A stretch of DNA of 64,000 nucleotides, from positions 62,001-126,000 of the forward strand of contig JADKBZ010000032.1 in the NCBI GenBank assembly GCA_016714815.1. The letters run 5' to 3'. This DNA comes from Holophagales bacterium. GTDB taxonomy: Bacteria; Acidobacteriota; Thermoanaerobaculia; UBA5066. Position 1 is the stretch's first letter, and each line of letters begins with the position of its first letter. A program made the translations under genes and the position numbers. This document shows positions 1-9,000 of the stretch, in pieces. The notes beneath the pieces are model-generated. The model searched no databases and was not told the origin of the DNA. It saw only the letters and a list, made by a program, of their open reading frames with translations.

Positions 1-161
1 CGACGCTTCCCGCGTTGAGCGTCGGACTGACGTCGGGCCTCCCGTGGGACTCCGCGATCGAGCTCTGCGGCTCCTGGAACTTCGGGCTGGAGAACGCCCG
101 CGCGGACGCGGCGGAGAAGGGACGCGCCGGGTTCCTCGTCAACGTCTCGAAGGTGTTCTAG
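1..161 (+). CDS. C-terminal fragment of an outer-membrane beta-barrel protein (5' end outside window)
   Basis: An open frame entered from the left edge (first full codon at base 3) gives about 52 residues ending ...FLVNVSKVF and TAG at 159-161. Alternating polar/hydrophobic residues and a C-terminal Phe are typical of beta-barrels recognised by the BAM machinery. Nothing upstream is visible, so family and substrate are unknown. The stop lies in a CTAG palindrome that is also the stop of the convergent MFS gene, so the two genes overlap tail to tail by 4 bases. Confidence 0.55.
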   Translation, partial: TLPALSVGLTSGLPWDSAIELCGSWNFGLENARADAAEKGRAGFLVNVSKVF

Positions 162-1351
162 GCGGGACGGGGCCGCGTGGAGAGGATTCCCGCGGAAACG
201 AGCGCCGGGACGACGGCCAGCAGGGCGGCCGTGCCGAAGACGGTGGCGTCGAGGTTCTCGGCGAGGCCCACCGCCCCGATGCCGAGCGCGTTGCCCGCCT
301 GCATCCCGATCAGGTAGACCATCGACCTCGGCAGGAACCGGCGCGGGGCGGACGACTCGACGATCGACGCGTAGATGCTGACGCTCGCCAGCCCCATGCA
401 GACGCCCGAGGCGAAGATCGGGACGGAGGCCCAGGCGAACGCACCCGCGGAGAGGCTCGCGGCGAGCCCGAGGAGCGAGGCGAAGAGGCCCGCGGCCGTC
501 CAGGGGGGAACGCGCGCGAGGCGCGACCCGAGCCGGACGGCCCAGAGGCTGCCGAGGATCGCCCCGGCCGACGCGAGCGCCGTGAGCGTTCCGACGAAGG
601 CCGGGCTCTTTCCCGCCTTCGCCTGCGCCCAGTCCGAGAAGAGGTACTCGGCGCCGACGACGAGGATGGAGACGACGACCTGCCACGCGGTCATCGCTGC
701 GGCCGTCCTGCGCCCCTCCCGGGGTTCCGCTTCCGCCGCGGCCCCGACTGCCGCCGACGTCCTGTGACGGAGGCCGAGCCCGGCCAGGACGATCGTCGCG
801 GCGGCGAGGCCGGCGTTCAGGAGGAAGAAGCTCCGCCACCCTTCCGGAGACACCTGGGCGAAGAACGCTCCGACCATCGGGCCCGCCACGACGCCGAGTG
901 CCGCGCCCACCTCGCCCCAGACGAGAGGGCGCGTGATCCGCGCCCGGTGGAGATCGCTGAGCGTCCAGAGCTGCCCGGCGAACGCGAGGGCGCCGCCGAC
1001 GCCCATGACGGCGCGCCCGGTGAAGAACGCCGTCGGCGAATGGGAGAGAAAGCAGGCGACGTTGCCGGCCGAGAAGAGGGCCAGACCGGCCAGGAAGAAC
1101 GGTGTCGGGGCGAAGGTGCGCCGGATCCACCCAGAAAGCGCGAGGACGAGGAGCATCACCGAGAAGAGGGGGACGAGGTAGCTGTTCAGGACGAGGCTCG
1201 AGAGGCGCTCCGGCAGGCCGAGCCCCGCCGTGATGCGCGCGTTCGCGACGATGACGGCGGTGACCTCGAGCGCCGCGAAGGCCTCGACGGTGAAGAAGCC
1301 GAGGTCGTAGAGCCTGTCCGAGGCGGAGTCGGGCGCGCCCCCGGAGGTCAC
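158..1351 (-). CDS. MFS transporter, about 12 transmembrane segments
   Basis: The 397-residue product starts at GTG 1351, whose GTGA overlaps the TGA of the upstream gene, so the pair is probably translationally coupled. It is almost entirely hydrophobic helices with short basic loops, and an N-terminal half containing FFTGRAVMGVGGALAFAGQ, the kind of Gly-rich helix and loop found in drug/solute MFS carriers. It should act in the inner membrane as a proton-driven exporter or importer; the substrate cannot be read from sequence. The frame is open further upstream, but those residues are Arg/Pro-rich and overlap the previous gene, so the GTG start is preferred. Confidence 0.85.
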   Translation of the reverse strand: MTSGGAPDSASDRLYDLGFFTVEAFAALEVTAVIVANARITAGLGLPERLSSLVLNSYLVPLFSVMLLVLALSGWIRRTFAPTPFFLAGLALFSAGNVACFLSHSPTAFFTGRAVMGVGGALAFAGQLWTLSDLHRARITRPLVWGEVGAALGVVAGPMVGAFFAQVSPEGWRSFFLLNAGLAAATIVLAGLGLRHRTSAAVGAAAEAEPREGRRTAAAMTAWQVVVSILVVGAEYLFSDWAQAKAGKSPAFVGTLTALASAGAILGSLWAVRLGSRLARVPPWTAAGLFASLLGLAASLSAGAFAWASVPIFASGVCMGLASVSIYASIVESSAPRRFLPRSMVYLIGMQAGNALGIGAVGLAENLDATVFGTAALLAVVPALVSAGILSTRPRPA

Positions 1352-2616
1352 CGGCCCTCCACGAGCCGCGCCAGCGCCCGCGCGTAGTCGAGCATCATCC
1401 CGGGCGTCCAGACCATCTCCCGCGCCTTCCAGCGGATGAAGTGGGCGATCCAGAGCTCGCTCCGGGTCAGGAGCGAGAGGATTCCCAGCGGGCTGCGTGA
1501 TCCGGCGAGGCTCCCGACGAGCGCCGCCTCCAGGGCCATCGAGACGGCGACGGAGCAGTTCCGGTTCGTGAAGTTGTAGTCGGTCACGATCCGGTAGCGC
1601 CGCCAGAAGACCCGGAGCTGGTCCGCCCGGAACTTGCGAAACAGCAGCGTGGCCGTCGGCATCGGGTAGTGGGCGACTTCCTCCTCGAAGCTCTCGTTGA
1701 AGACCCCGTGGTTGTCGCGCGAGCGGAGCGTCTGCCACACCTCGTCGGCGCCGGTGAAGGCATCGGGGTTGCCGTCGCAGTGGCTGATGTAGACGTCAGG
1801 GGCCATCTGGAGAGCCGCGTGGCCCACCGCGAAGCCCCCCTGGCGGTCGCGGGCCGCCACGTACCGGCTCACGAGGCCGGCGCCTCCCTCGGCCTCGGCG
1901 ATGGCCGTCGGGGTCCAGACGTGGACGAGGAGGTCCTCGTGCGGACGCGTCGCGTCGTCGTCTTTCGCCGGTGCGGCCGAGACGTACTTCTCGGTGAAGC
2001 GCCGAGGGACGTGGAACTCGAGGTAGTAGCGGACGGCCTCCTCCGCGGGGCCGGCGTTCTCCTCCCGCAGGAAGCGCCCGACGCGCAGCGCCGTCCGGAG
2101 CGTCGCGAGGCCGAGGATCGCGATCGCGCCGCCGAGGAAGAGGGGAACGGCCCAGGTGGCCGCCTGGCGCCAGCGGAAGAGGAGGAGGCCGCCGAAACCG
2201 ACGTGCGCCAGGCCGCTCGCCAGGAACCAGCCCCACCGCGGATACCGGATGACGGACGCGGAGGCTCCCTGGTAGAAGCCGTTGACGAGCATCGCCACCC
2301 CGAGCAGCCCCGGGAGCGCCTGGTCGGATTCGGGGGCGAAGTCGGCGATGGCGATCCCGAGGGCGATCCGGACGAGCCCCTGGACGAGGGGCCCCCAGAG
2401 CTTCCGTTCGATCTCGAGGGCGAGGAACGCGAGCCGCGCGATCCCGCTCGCCACGGCGATCCAGCCGGCGGCTTCGAGGACGGCGAGGGTCAGGTCGTCG
2501 GGAGAGCGGAGAGCGACGGCGCCTCCCGTCGCCGAGAGGAGGAGGCCGAGGGCGAGGAAGAGCCACCGTTCCCGCTTCAGGCTCCCGGGGCCGAGGAGGA
2601 GCAGAAGGATGCTCAA
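1348..2616 (-). CDS. HdeD-like membrane domain fused to a Cys/His peptidase-like domain
   Basis: About 422 residues if translation starts at TTG 2616, which overlaps the TGA of the upstream sensor gene (TTGA); no in-frame ATG or GTG is nearby. Residues about 1-180 are six or so short hydrophobic helices in the style of HdeD/DUF308 acid-resistance membrane proteins. The C-terminal half is soluble and contains an HCDGNPDAF segment and a downstream YNFTNRNCS motif, a His and Cys arrangement reminiscent of DUF4105 and NlpC/P60-like papain-fold proteins. The fusion suggests a membrane-tethered amidase or sensor, but catalysis is inferred only. It precedes the MFS gene with a 4-bp overlap. Confidence 0.6.
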   Translation of the reverse strand: MSILLLLLGPGSLKRERWLFLALGLLLSATGGAVALRSPDDLTLAVLEAAGWIAVASGIARLAFLALEIERKLWGPLVQGLVRIALGIAIADFAPESDQALPGLLGVAMLVNGFYQGASASVIRYPRWGWFLASGLAHVGFGGLLLFRWRQAATWAVPLFLGGAIAILGLATLRTALRVGRFLREENAGPAEEAVRYYLEFHVPRRFTEKYVSAAPAKDDDATRPHEDLLVHVWTPTAIAEAEGGAGLVSRYVAARDRQGGFAVGHAALQMAPDVYISHCDGNPDAFTGADEVWQTLRSRDNHGVFNESFEEEVAHYPMPTATLLFRKFRADQLRVFWRRYRIVTDYNFTNRNCSVAVSMALEAALVGSLAGSRSPLGILSLLTRSELWIAHFIRWKAREMVWTPGMMLDYARALARLVEGR

Positions 2617-3758
2617 GGCGGCACCGGCGTACCGGGCTCGCGTCGCTTCTCGCTTTCCAGAACCGTCCCGAGGTTCTCGAGGGCGAGGCCCAGCTCCCGG
2701 ATCTCGGGCGGGTCCGATGCGTCCGGCGGGCGCCGGCGGAAGTCGCCATTCGCATATCCCCTCGTCTGCTCGGCGAGACGGAGCAGAGGTCGTGTGACGA
2801 CCTGCTCGAAGGAGCGCTGGAGGAGGAGGAGGGCCGCGCCTCCGAGGAAGACGTAGAGGACGAGCATCCGCCGGGCGAGCCCTCCGAGCGGAGCGAGGCG
2901 GTCCCGGAGCGGCCAGCTGACGACGAGCGACCAGCCCTGGCCGCCGTTGGCCTCGGAAAGAGAGTCGATCGGCTCCTCCACGATCCAGGAGCGAACGCGG
3001 GTGACTGGGTCCTTCATTTCCGCCATGTCGCGTCCCTGTTTCGCCAGGAGGGACGCCAGGAGGCCGAGCTGCGCCTCGCGGTCGGCGTCGACGGCAGCGG
3101 GCCGGTCGGGATGCGCGAGGATCTGCCCGCTCCGGCTCACGAGGTAGAGGCTTCCTCTCTCTCCCGGGCGGAGCGACCGGAGGCGCGAGACGAAGCTCTC
3201 GAGGTCGAGGTCGACGCTCGCGACGCCGACGACCCGCCCCTCCCTCCGGATCGGGGCGGAATAGGTCACCATCAGAGCGCCGCCCGTCTCTCCGAAGTAG
3301 GGGCGGATCCACGTCCTGCGTCCGGACTCGACGGGCCGCCGGAACCAGTCCCGCTCCGTGTAGTCGTAGGAGACGGTCGTTTCGGCGAGCTTCCCGCCCT
3401 TCCGGAAGACGTAGGGAGCGAACCGGCCGAGAGGCGTTGCCCCGGGCGTCAGCGCCACCGTGATTCCGTAGAGGCCGGGATTGGCGAAGAGGGTCCGCCG
3501 GAGGAGCTCGCGCACCTCTTCCTCGCGAAGCGATCCGCAGGTCTCGACGGAGAGCGCGAGGCCGTCTGCGACGAGGCGGGGGGGCATGAAGGTGAGGTCG
3601 ATGCCCGCGGCTTCGAGCCTTGCGATCTGGACCGACTCCTGCCTCGTCACCACGAGGAAAGCCGTTCGGCCCGCCCGGTAGCTCTCGAAGAGCAGGAGCA
3701 GCAGCGGCATCCCGACGAGGAAGCCGAGAAGGACCTGGATCCGTGCTCGAAGGCTCAT
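2613..3758 (-). CDS. dCache-HAMP membrane sensor lacking an output domain
   Basis: A 381-residue protein with an N-terminal transmembrane helix (about 8-28), a periplasmic double-Cache sensor (about 40-290; YDYTERDWFRRP and FGETGGALMVTYSAPI are typical PDC motifs), a second helix (about 305-325) and a HAMP segment (VTRPLLRLAEQTRGYANGDF). It stops about 30 residues after HAMP, where a kinase, SpoIIE phosphatase, GGDEF or methyl-accepting domain would normally begin. Start ATG 3758 overlaps the TGA of a 16-codon upstream frame. It may signal through a partner protein or be a truncated relic. The downstream gene overlaps its stop. Confidence 0.8.
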   Translation of the reverse strand: MSLRARIQVLLGFLVGMPLLLLLFESYRAGRTAFLVVTRQESVQIARLEAAGIDLTFMPPRLVADGLALSVETCGSLREEEVRELLRRTLFANPGLYGITVALTPGATPLGRFAPYVFRKGGKLAETTVSYDYTERDWFRRPVESGRRTWIRPYFGETGGALMVTYSAPIRREGRVVGVASVDLDLESFVSRLRSLRPGERGSLYLVSRSGQILAHPDRPAAVDADREAQLGLLASLLAKQGRDMAEMKDPVTRVRSWIVEEPIDSLSEANGGQGWSLVVSWPLRDRLAPLGGLARRMLVLYVFLGGAALLLLQRSFEQVVTRPLLRLAEQTRGYANGDFRRRPPDASDPPEIRELGLALENLGTVLESEKRREPGTPVPP

Positions 3759-3805
3759 GCGACGCGGACCGGGGCGAGGAGAGGGATGGGGGGAGCGGTC
3801 CTCAT
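3755..3805 (-). CDS. Possible 16-aa leader peptide coupled to the dCache sensor
   Basis: ATG at 3805 follows a strong AAAGGAG ribosome-binding site about 7 bases upstream and encodes 16 residues (MRTAPPIPLLAPVRVA). Its TGA at 3757-3755 overlaps the ATG of the sensor gene as ATGA. The sensor's own ATG has no convincing ribosome-binding site, so translation of this short frame may deliver ribosomes to it. A 1-base indel joining the two frames is the alternative. Confidence 0.35.
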   Translation of the reverse strand: MRTAPPIPLLAPVRVA

Positions 3806-4076
3806 CTGCGATCTCCTTTCGAACGGGCAAGTATGGACCTCGGAGCAGGGAAGCGGAGCGCCGGTCCTCGTGCCGGTGGAATGCTCCGCGGTCGTGTGGA
3901 GACTCCCGGCCACCGCTGCCCTTCTCCTCGCCGTGTGGCTCCGAGCACCCGGCCCAGGATGGTCGAGCTCCTGGTGCATGCGCACCCCACGCGGGGCGCT
4001 GGTGAGCGTCGGCCTCGCCAGCGCCGGCTGGCATATCCTCGGGCCGGGGCGCGCGGTTGCTCCCGGGAGCTGACCG
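3806..4076. other. Divergent intergenic region
   Basis: This separates the minus-strand sensor operon from the plus-strand membrane/heme/RND group, so it should hold promoters for both. I see no gene with good codon structure and no clear sigma-54 or sigma-70 element in it. Confidence 0.5.
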
Positions 4077-4658
4077 ATGGCGTTCCGTTTCACGTTCACG
4101 CGCATCGTCCCCTCGCTGCTGCTGTACCTCGCCCTCCTCGCGTGCGCGGTGCTCGTCGACTACGTCCTCCACGTCCTGCGGCTGGCGTGGGTCGGGCGCA
4201 ACTGCGGCATCGCGGGGTCGGCGCTCCTCGTCGCCTCGTTCCTCTACTCGCTCCGGAAGAGGAAGCTCCTCCTCGCCGGGTCCCCGAAAGGCCTTCTGAA
4301 GCTCCACGAGACGCTCGGCTGGATCGGGGCGCTCGTCCTGCTCGTCCACGGAGGAATCCACTTCTACGCGCTGATCCCGTGGCTCGCCGTGCTCGCCATG
4401 CTCGTCGTCGTGGCGAGCGGCCTCACGGGCCGGTTCCTGCTCGAGGAGGCCCGGGCGAGCCTCCGGGAGCGGGAGGAGGAGCTGCGGCGGGCGGGGCTCG
4501 CGCCGGACGAGGTCGAGAAGGAGCTCCTCGGGCATTCCCTCCTCGTCGGCACCATGAAGCAGTGGCGCCGGGTCCACATGCCGCTGACCATGGTGTTCCT
4601 GGCCCTCGGAACCACCCTGCCAGGTGCCTCGATTGCCACCGGACCGGGACCAGCATGA
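4077..4658 (+). CDS. Four-helix membrane protein, cytochrome-b-like, probably 3'-truncated
   Basis: A 193-residue protein from ATG 4077 (GGGAG 8 bases upstream). Helices lie near residues 10-35, 45-60, 75-95 and 100-120, with conserved-looking His residues in HETLGWIGALVLLVHGGIHF and VHMPLT, compatible with b-type heme ligation. After VHMPLTMVFLALGT a fourth or fifth helix is expected, but the frame instead runs into TLPGASIATGPGPA and stops. The following bases encode a CxxCH motif in another frame, so a deletion or frameshift has probably removed the natural C-terminus. It begins a plus-strand cluster with the RND genes. Confidence 0.6.
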   Translation: MAFRFTFTRIVPSLLLYLALLACAVLVDYVLHVLRLAWVGRNCGIAGSALLVASFLYSLRKRKLLLAGSPKGLLKLHETLGWIGALVLLVHGGIHFYALIPWLAVLAMLVVVASGLTGRFLLEEARASLREREEELRRAGLAPDEVEKELLGHSLLVGTMKQWRRVHMPLTMVFLALGTTLPGASIATGPGPA

Positions 4659-4840
4659 AGGAGTACTCCTGCACCGGCTGCCACGAGCACTCCCTGGACC
4701 GGATGGAGAAGAAGCACCGCGAGGAAGGGGTCACGAACCTCGACAGGTGCCGCAGGTGCCATCCGTCCGGAAGCGAGCACGACACGATCAAGGAGGGCGG
4801 AAGAAGCGACGGAAAGGAACGCGAGGGGGATGACGACTGA
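4655..4840 (+). CDS. Multiheme c-type cytochrome fragment (CxxCH motifs)
   Basis: ATG 4655 overlaps the preceding TGA (ATGA) and gives 61 residues containing CTGCH and CRRCH heme-attachment motifs; a third, CLDCH, is encoded in the same frame just upstream (about 4625-4640), before this ATG. No signal peptide is present, although c-type cytochromes mature in the periplasm. Most likely this is the 3' part of a longer periplasmic cytochrome, or of a membrane-cytochrome fusion, whose frame was broken near 4600-4625. The C-terminus is highly charged. If functional, it would supply electron transfer next to the RND pump. Confidence 0.5.
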   Translation: MKEYSCTGCHEHSLDRMEKKHREEGVTNLDRCRRCHPSGSEHDTIKEGGRSDGKEREGDDD

Positions 4841-4949
4841 GGCCGAAGGTCCCGCACCTTTCGGCAATGGACGATCTCCGCGCCGGGAGAGACAATGGCC
4901 GGCCGCGCTTCGCGCGGAGCGACCACCGCGGTTCATCGAGGGGGGTCTG

Positions 4950-6092
4950 GTGTCCAGCAAGTTCAGCGTATTCGTCGTCGTCGCCGTCATCTGCGGGGTC
5001 TCGCTGGGATGCGGGGGGAAGGACACCGCCGCCTCGTCCCGCAAGGCCGGGAAGGGCCTGGCCGTCCGCACGGCTCCCGTCGTCGCCAGGGACGTCGTCT
5101 ACGAGGTCAAGGTCCTCGGCTCGCTCGAGCCGGAGGAGCTCGTTCACCTCACCGCGGAGGTGGGCGGCGCCGCCAAGGAGGTCCTCTTCAACGCCGGTGA
5201 CCACGTGACGGCCCAGACCGTCCTCGTGAGGATCGATCCCGAAAGGTACCGCCTCGAGGTCGCCCGCGCCGAGGCCGCCCACCGGAGGGCGATCGCCGAC
5301 TGGAAGCGGGCCGAGTCGGACACGGCGCGGCGCGAGGCCCTCGCGAAAGAGAACCTCGTGGCGCCCGAGGAGCTGAACCGGTCGCGCCTGGAGACGGAGC
5401 GCCTCGCCGCCGACGCGTCGGCGGCGAAGGCCGCGTGGGAGATCACGCTCCAGAACCAGGAGCGCTCGGCGGTCCGCTCCCCGCGCCCCGGAGTCATCAA
5501 CACCCGTACCGTCGAGACGGGGCAGTTCGTCCAGACCGGCAACGTCCTGGCGACGCTCGTCGACCCGCGAAGGCTCCGCCTGCGATTCAAGGTCTCCGAG
5601 TCCGAGTCGCTGAAGGCGAAGGACGGCCAGACCGTCGCGTTCCGCGTCGCCTCGCTGGGCGAGCGGACCTTCGCCGCGCGCGTCTACCACGTCAGCAGCG
5701 TCGCCGACCCGGCGACGCGCCAGGTCGAGGTCCTCGCCTGGGTGGAGAACCCCGGCGTCCTCCTGCCCGGCTTCTTCGCGGAGGTGTCGCTCGCCACCGG
5801 CAGGCACGTGAACGCGATCGCGGTTCCCGAAAGCGCCGTCCAGGCGACCGAGCGCGGCTTCGTCGTCTACGTCGTCGAAGAAGGGAAGGCCCTGGCGAAA
5901 TCGGTCCAAATAGGCCTCCGGACCGGCGACGGTTCCGTCGAGATCGTCTCGGGGATCGTCGCCGGGCAGACGATCGTCACGGAGGGCTCGGACCGCCTCT
6001 CCGACGGCCTGGCCGTCGAGGCCGTCGCCGACACCGGGAAGGGCGCCGCGCCGGTCGCCGCCGGCGCTCCCGCGCCGGCCGCGGTGCCGTGA
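4950..6092 (+). CDS. RND efflux membrane-fusion (periplasmic adaptor) protein
   Basis: A 380-residue protein from GTG 4950, chosen because it follows a GAGGGGGG ribosome-binding site and opens directly into a hydrophobic signal ending in GVSLGCGG, a probable lipoprotein Cys. An upstream ATG at 4830 would add a charged extension that spoils the signal. Domains in order: biotinyl-lipoyl-like half (about 35-90), a short alpha-helical hairpin (about 95-150, AEAAHRRAIADWKRAESDTARREAL), second lipoyl half (NTRTVETGQFVQTGN), beta-barrel and membrane-proximal domain. It bridges the inner-membrane pump to an outer-membrane channel, which is not encoded here. Its TGA overlaps the pump ATG (TGATG). Confidence 0.9.
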   Translation: MSSKFSVFVVVAVICGVSLGCGGKDTAASSRKAGKGLAVRTAPVVARDVVYEVKVLGSLEPEELVHLTAEVGGAAKEVLFNAGDHVTAQTVLVRIDPERYRLEVARAEAAHRRAIADWKRAESDTARREALAKENLVAPEELNRSRLETERLAADASAAKAAWEITLQNQERSAVRSPRPGVINTRTVETGQFVQTGNVLATLVDPRRLRLRFKVSESESLKAKDGQTVAFRVASLGERTFAARVYHVSSVADPATRQVEVLAWVENPGVLLPGFFAEVSLATGRHVNAIAVPESAVQATERGFVVYVVEEGKALAKSVQIGLRTGDGSVEIVSGIVAGQTIVTEGSDRLSDGLAVEAVADTGKGAAPVAAGAPAPAAVP

Positions 6093-9000
6093 TGGCGGAG
6101 GCTCCTCCCGCGCCCGTTCCGGAGGACCCGAAAAAGATCGCCACCGGGATGACCCTCGCGGACATCTCGATCCGCAATCACGTCTTCGCCTGGATCCTCA
6201 TGGTCGCCCTGATCGGCTTCGGCATCCTCTGCTACACCGGCTTCGGCGACGTCTTCAAGGGTCTCGGCGTGAGCCAGAACCCCGACGTCGACTACCCGAT
6301 CGTGAGCGTCGGGGTCTCCCTGGAGGGGGCCTCGCCCGAGATCATGGAGACCGACGTCGTCGACGTCCTCGAGGACGCCTGCGCGACCGTCGAGGGCGTC
6401 CAGCAGATGTCGTCCACGGCCAGGCAGGGAAGCGCGAACCTCACCCTCGAGTTCGCCATCGGGCGCGACATCGACGCGGCGCTGCAGGACGTCCAGACGA
6501 AGGTCTCGCGGGCCATGCACGACCTCCCGCGCGAGGTCGACGCCCCGAACATCTCCAAGACGAACCCCGAGGACCAGCCGATCATCCGGTTCGTCCTCTC
6601 CGGGAACCGTCCCCCCGTCTTCCTCGCCGACTACGTGAGGAACGTCCTCCGGCCCCAGCTTCAGATGATCGAGGGCGTCGGCGAGATCCACGTCTTCGGC
6701 TTTCGCGACCGCAACGTCCGCGTCTGGTACGACGCCCCCCGGCTCGAGGCCCATGGCCTCACCGTCCTCGACGTGAACCGCGCCATCGCGAGGGAGCACC
6801 AGGAGGTGCCGGCCGGGCGAATCGAGGGCGCCGAGCGCGAGATGAACGTGAGGGCCCAGGGCGAGGCGATCGACATCTCGGCCTTCCGCGATCTCGTCGT
6901 CACCTACGCGGCCGGCGCGCCGATCCGCCTGAAGGACGTCGCCGTCGTCGAGGACGGCCTCGAGGACCGCCGCCGCCTCATGCGCGCCATGGGCGAGACG
7001 TCGATCGGGTTCGGCATCACGAAGCTCAGGGGCGCCAACGCCGTCCAGGTGGGGCGCGACGTCAAGGCGAAGCTCGGCGTCCTGAAGTCCCAGCTGCCGG
7101 AAGGGCTGAAGCTCGAGCTGAACTGGGACACGACGACGTTCATCGAGCGGTCGATCCACGAGATCCTCTTCACGCTCGTCCTCGCGGCGCTCCTGACGGG
7201 CCTCGTCTGCTGGCTCTTCCTCGGGTCGTGGTCGACGACCCTGAACATCCTGCTGGCCATTCCGACGTCGATCCTCGGGACGTTCATCGTCATCTACTTC
7301 CTCGGCTTCACGCTCAACACCTACACGGTGCTCGGCCTGACGCTCGTCGTCGGCATCGTCGTCGACGACGCCATCATGGTGCTCGAGAACATCTACCGGC
7401 ACCGCGAGATGGGTGAGGGGAAGGTGAAGGCGGCGTCCGTCGGCGCGCGCGAGATCACCTTCGCGGCCGCGGCGACGACCCTCGCGATCGTCGCGATCTT
7501 CCTCCCCGTCGCGTTCCTGAAGGGGATCATCGGCAAGTTCTTCTTCCAGTTCGGCGTCACCATCTCGGTGGCCGTCCTGATCTCGCTTCTCGAGGCCCTC
7601 ACCCTCGCCCCGATGCGCTGCTCGCAGTTCCTCGAGATCGAGCGCCGCGGGCGGATCGGGCAGGCGGTGGACGGTCTCTTCACGAGGCTCTCCGCGCTCT
7701 ACCTGAAGGCGCTCGGACCGGTTCTGCGCCACCGGGGCCGGGTCCTTCTCGCCTCCCTCGCATTCTTTCTCCTCTCCCTCGGGACGGTCTTTCTCCTCCG
7801 CCAGGAGTTCATTCCGAGCCAGGACATGAGCCGGTTCACGATCCGTTTCCAGACGCCCGTGGGAACGAGCCTCGACGCGACGGACCGCTACTTCCGGCAG
7901 ATCGAGAAGTTCCTCATATCGCGGCCCGAGGTCACGCTCTTCGCCGGAAGCGTCGGCGGGGGGAGCGACGTCAACTCCGGACAGGCCTACGTCAACATGA
8001 AGGAGCCCCGGGAGCGGCCGGTCGACCCGGAGAAGGGGCGCCGGCTGACGCAGCTCGAGTTCATGGACGTCGTGAGGAAGTTCGCCACCTCGGTCCCCGG
8101 GGGCCGGATCTCCCTGCAGGACATCTCCCAGGCCGGCTTCAGCCCCTCGCGCGGCGGCGGCTTTCCGATCGAGTTCAACATCCGCGGGCGCGACTGGAGC
8201 GTCCTCGCCAGCTCCTCGCGCAAGATCGCGGAGCAGATGCGGCAGTCGGGCCTCGTCACCGACGTCGACACCGACTACCAGGTGGGGATGCCGGAGATCC
8301 AGGTCGTCCCCGACCGCGACCGCGCCGCGGACCTCGGGGTCAGCATGTCGACGATCGGCGAGACCGTGAACGCGGCCATCGGAGGCGTCCGCATCGGCAA
8401 GTTCAAGGACAAGGGGCGGCGCTTCGACATCCGGGGGCGGCTCCTGGCGACGCAGCGGGAGCGGCCGGAGGACATCGGGCGCCTCCTGATCCGGAGCGCG
8501 AGCGGCGAGGTCGTCCGCCTCGGGCAGCTGATCCGGATCAACCAGGAGCCGACGCTCCAGGCGATCACGCGCCGCGACCGGGAGCGGGCGATCAGCGTCT
8601 TCGCCAACGTCGCGGCCGGCGCTTCGCAGGCCGTCGCCGTCGACCGCTCGCTCGAGATCGCGCGGTCCGTTCTCCCCGACGGCTACCGGGCCGTCGTCGC
8701 GGGGAGCACGAAGGCGTTCCGCGAGTCGTTCCAGTCGCTCTGGTTCGCCTTCGCCCTCGGCCTCCTCGTCGCGTACATGGTCCTCGCTTCGCAGTTCAAC
8801 TCGTTCTCGCACCCCGTGACGGTCCTCCTCGCCCTCCCGTTCTCCGTCAGCGGCGCGCTCTTCGCGCTCTGGATCGGTGGGCAGAGCCTCAACGTCTACA
8901 GCATGCTCGGCGTCATCCTCCTGGTCGGGATCGCGAAGAAGAACTCGATCATGCTCGTCGACTTCACCAACCAGGTCCGCGAGCGGGGTGTCGCGCACCG

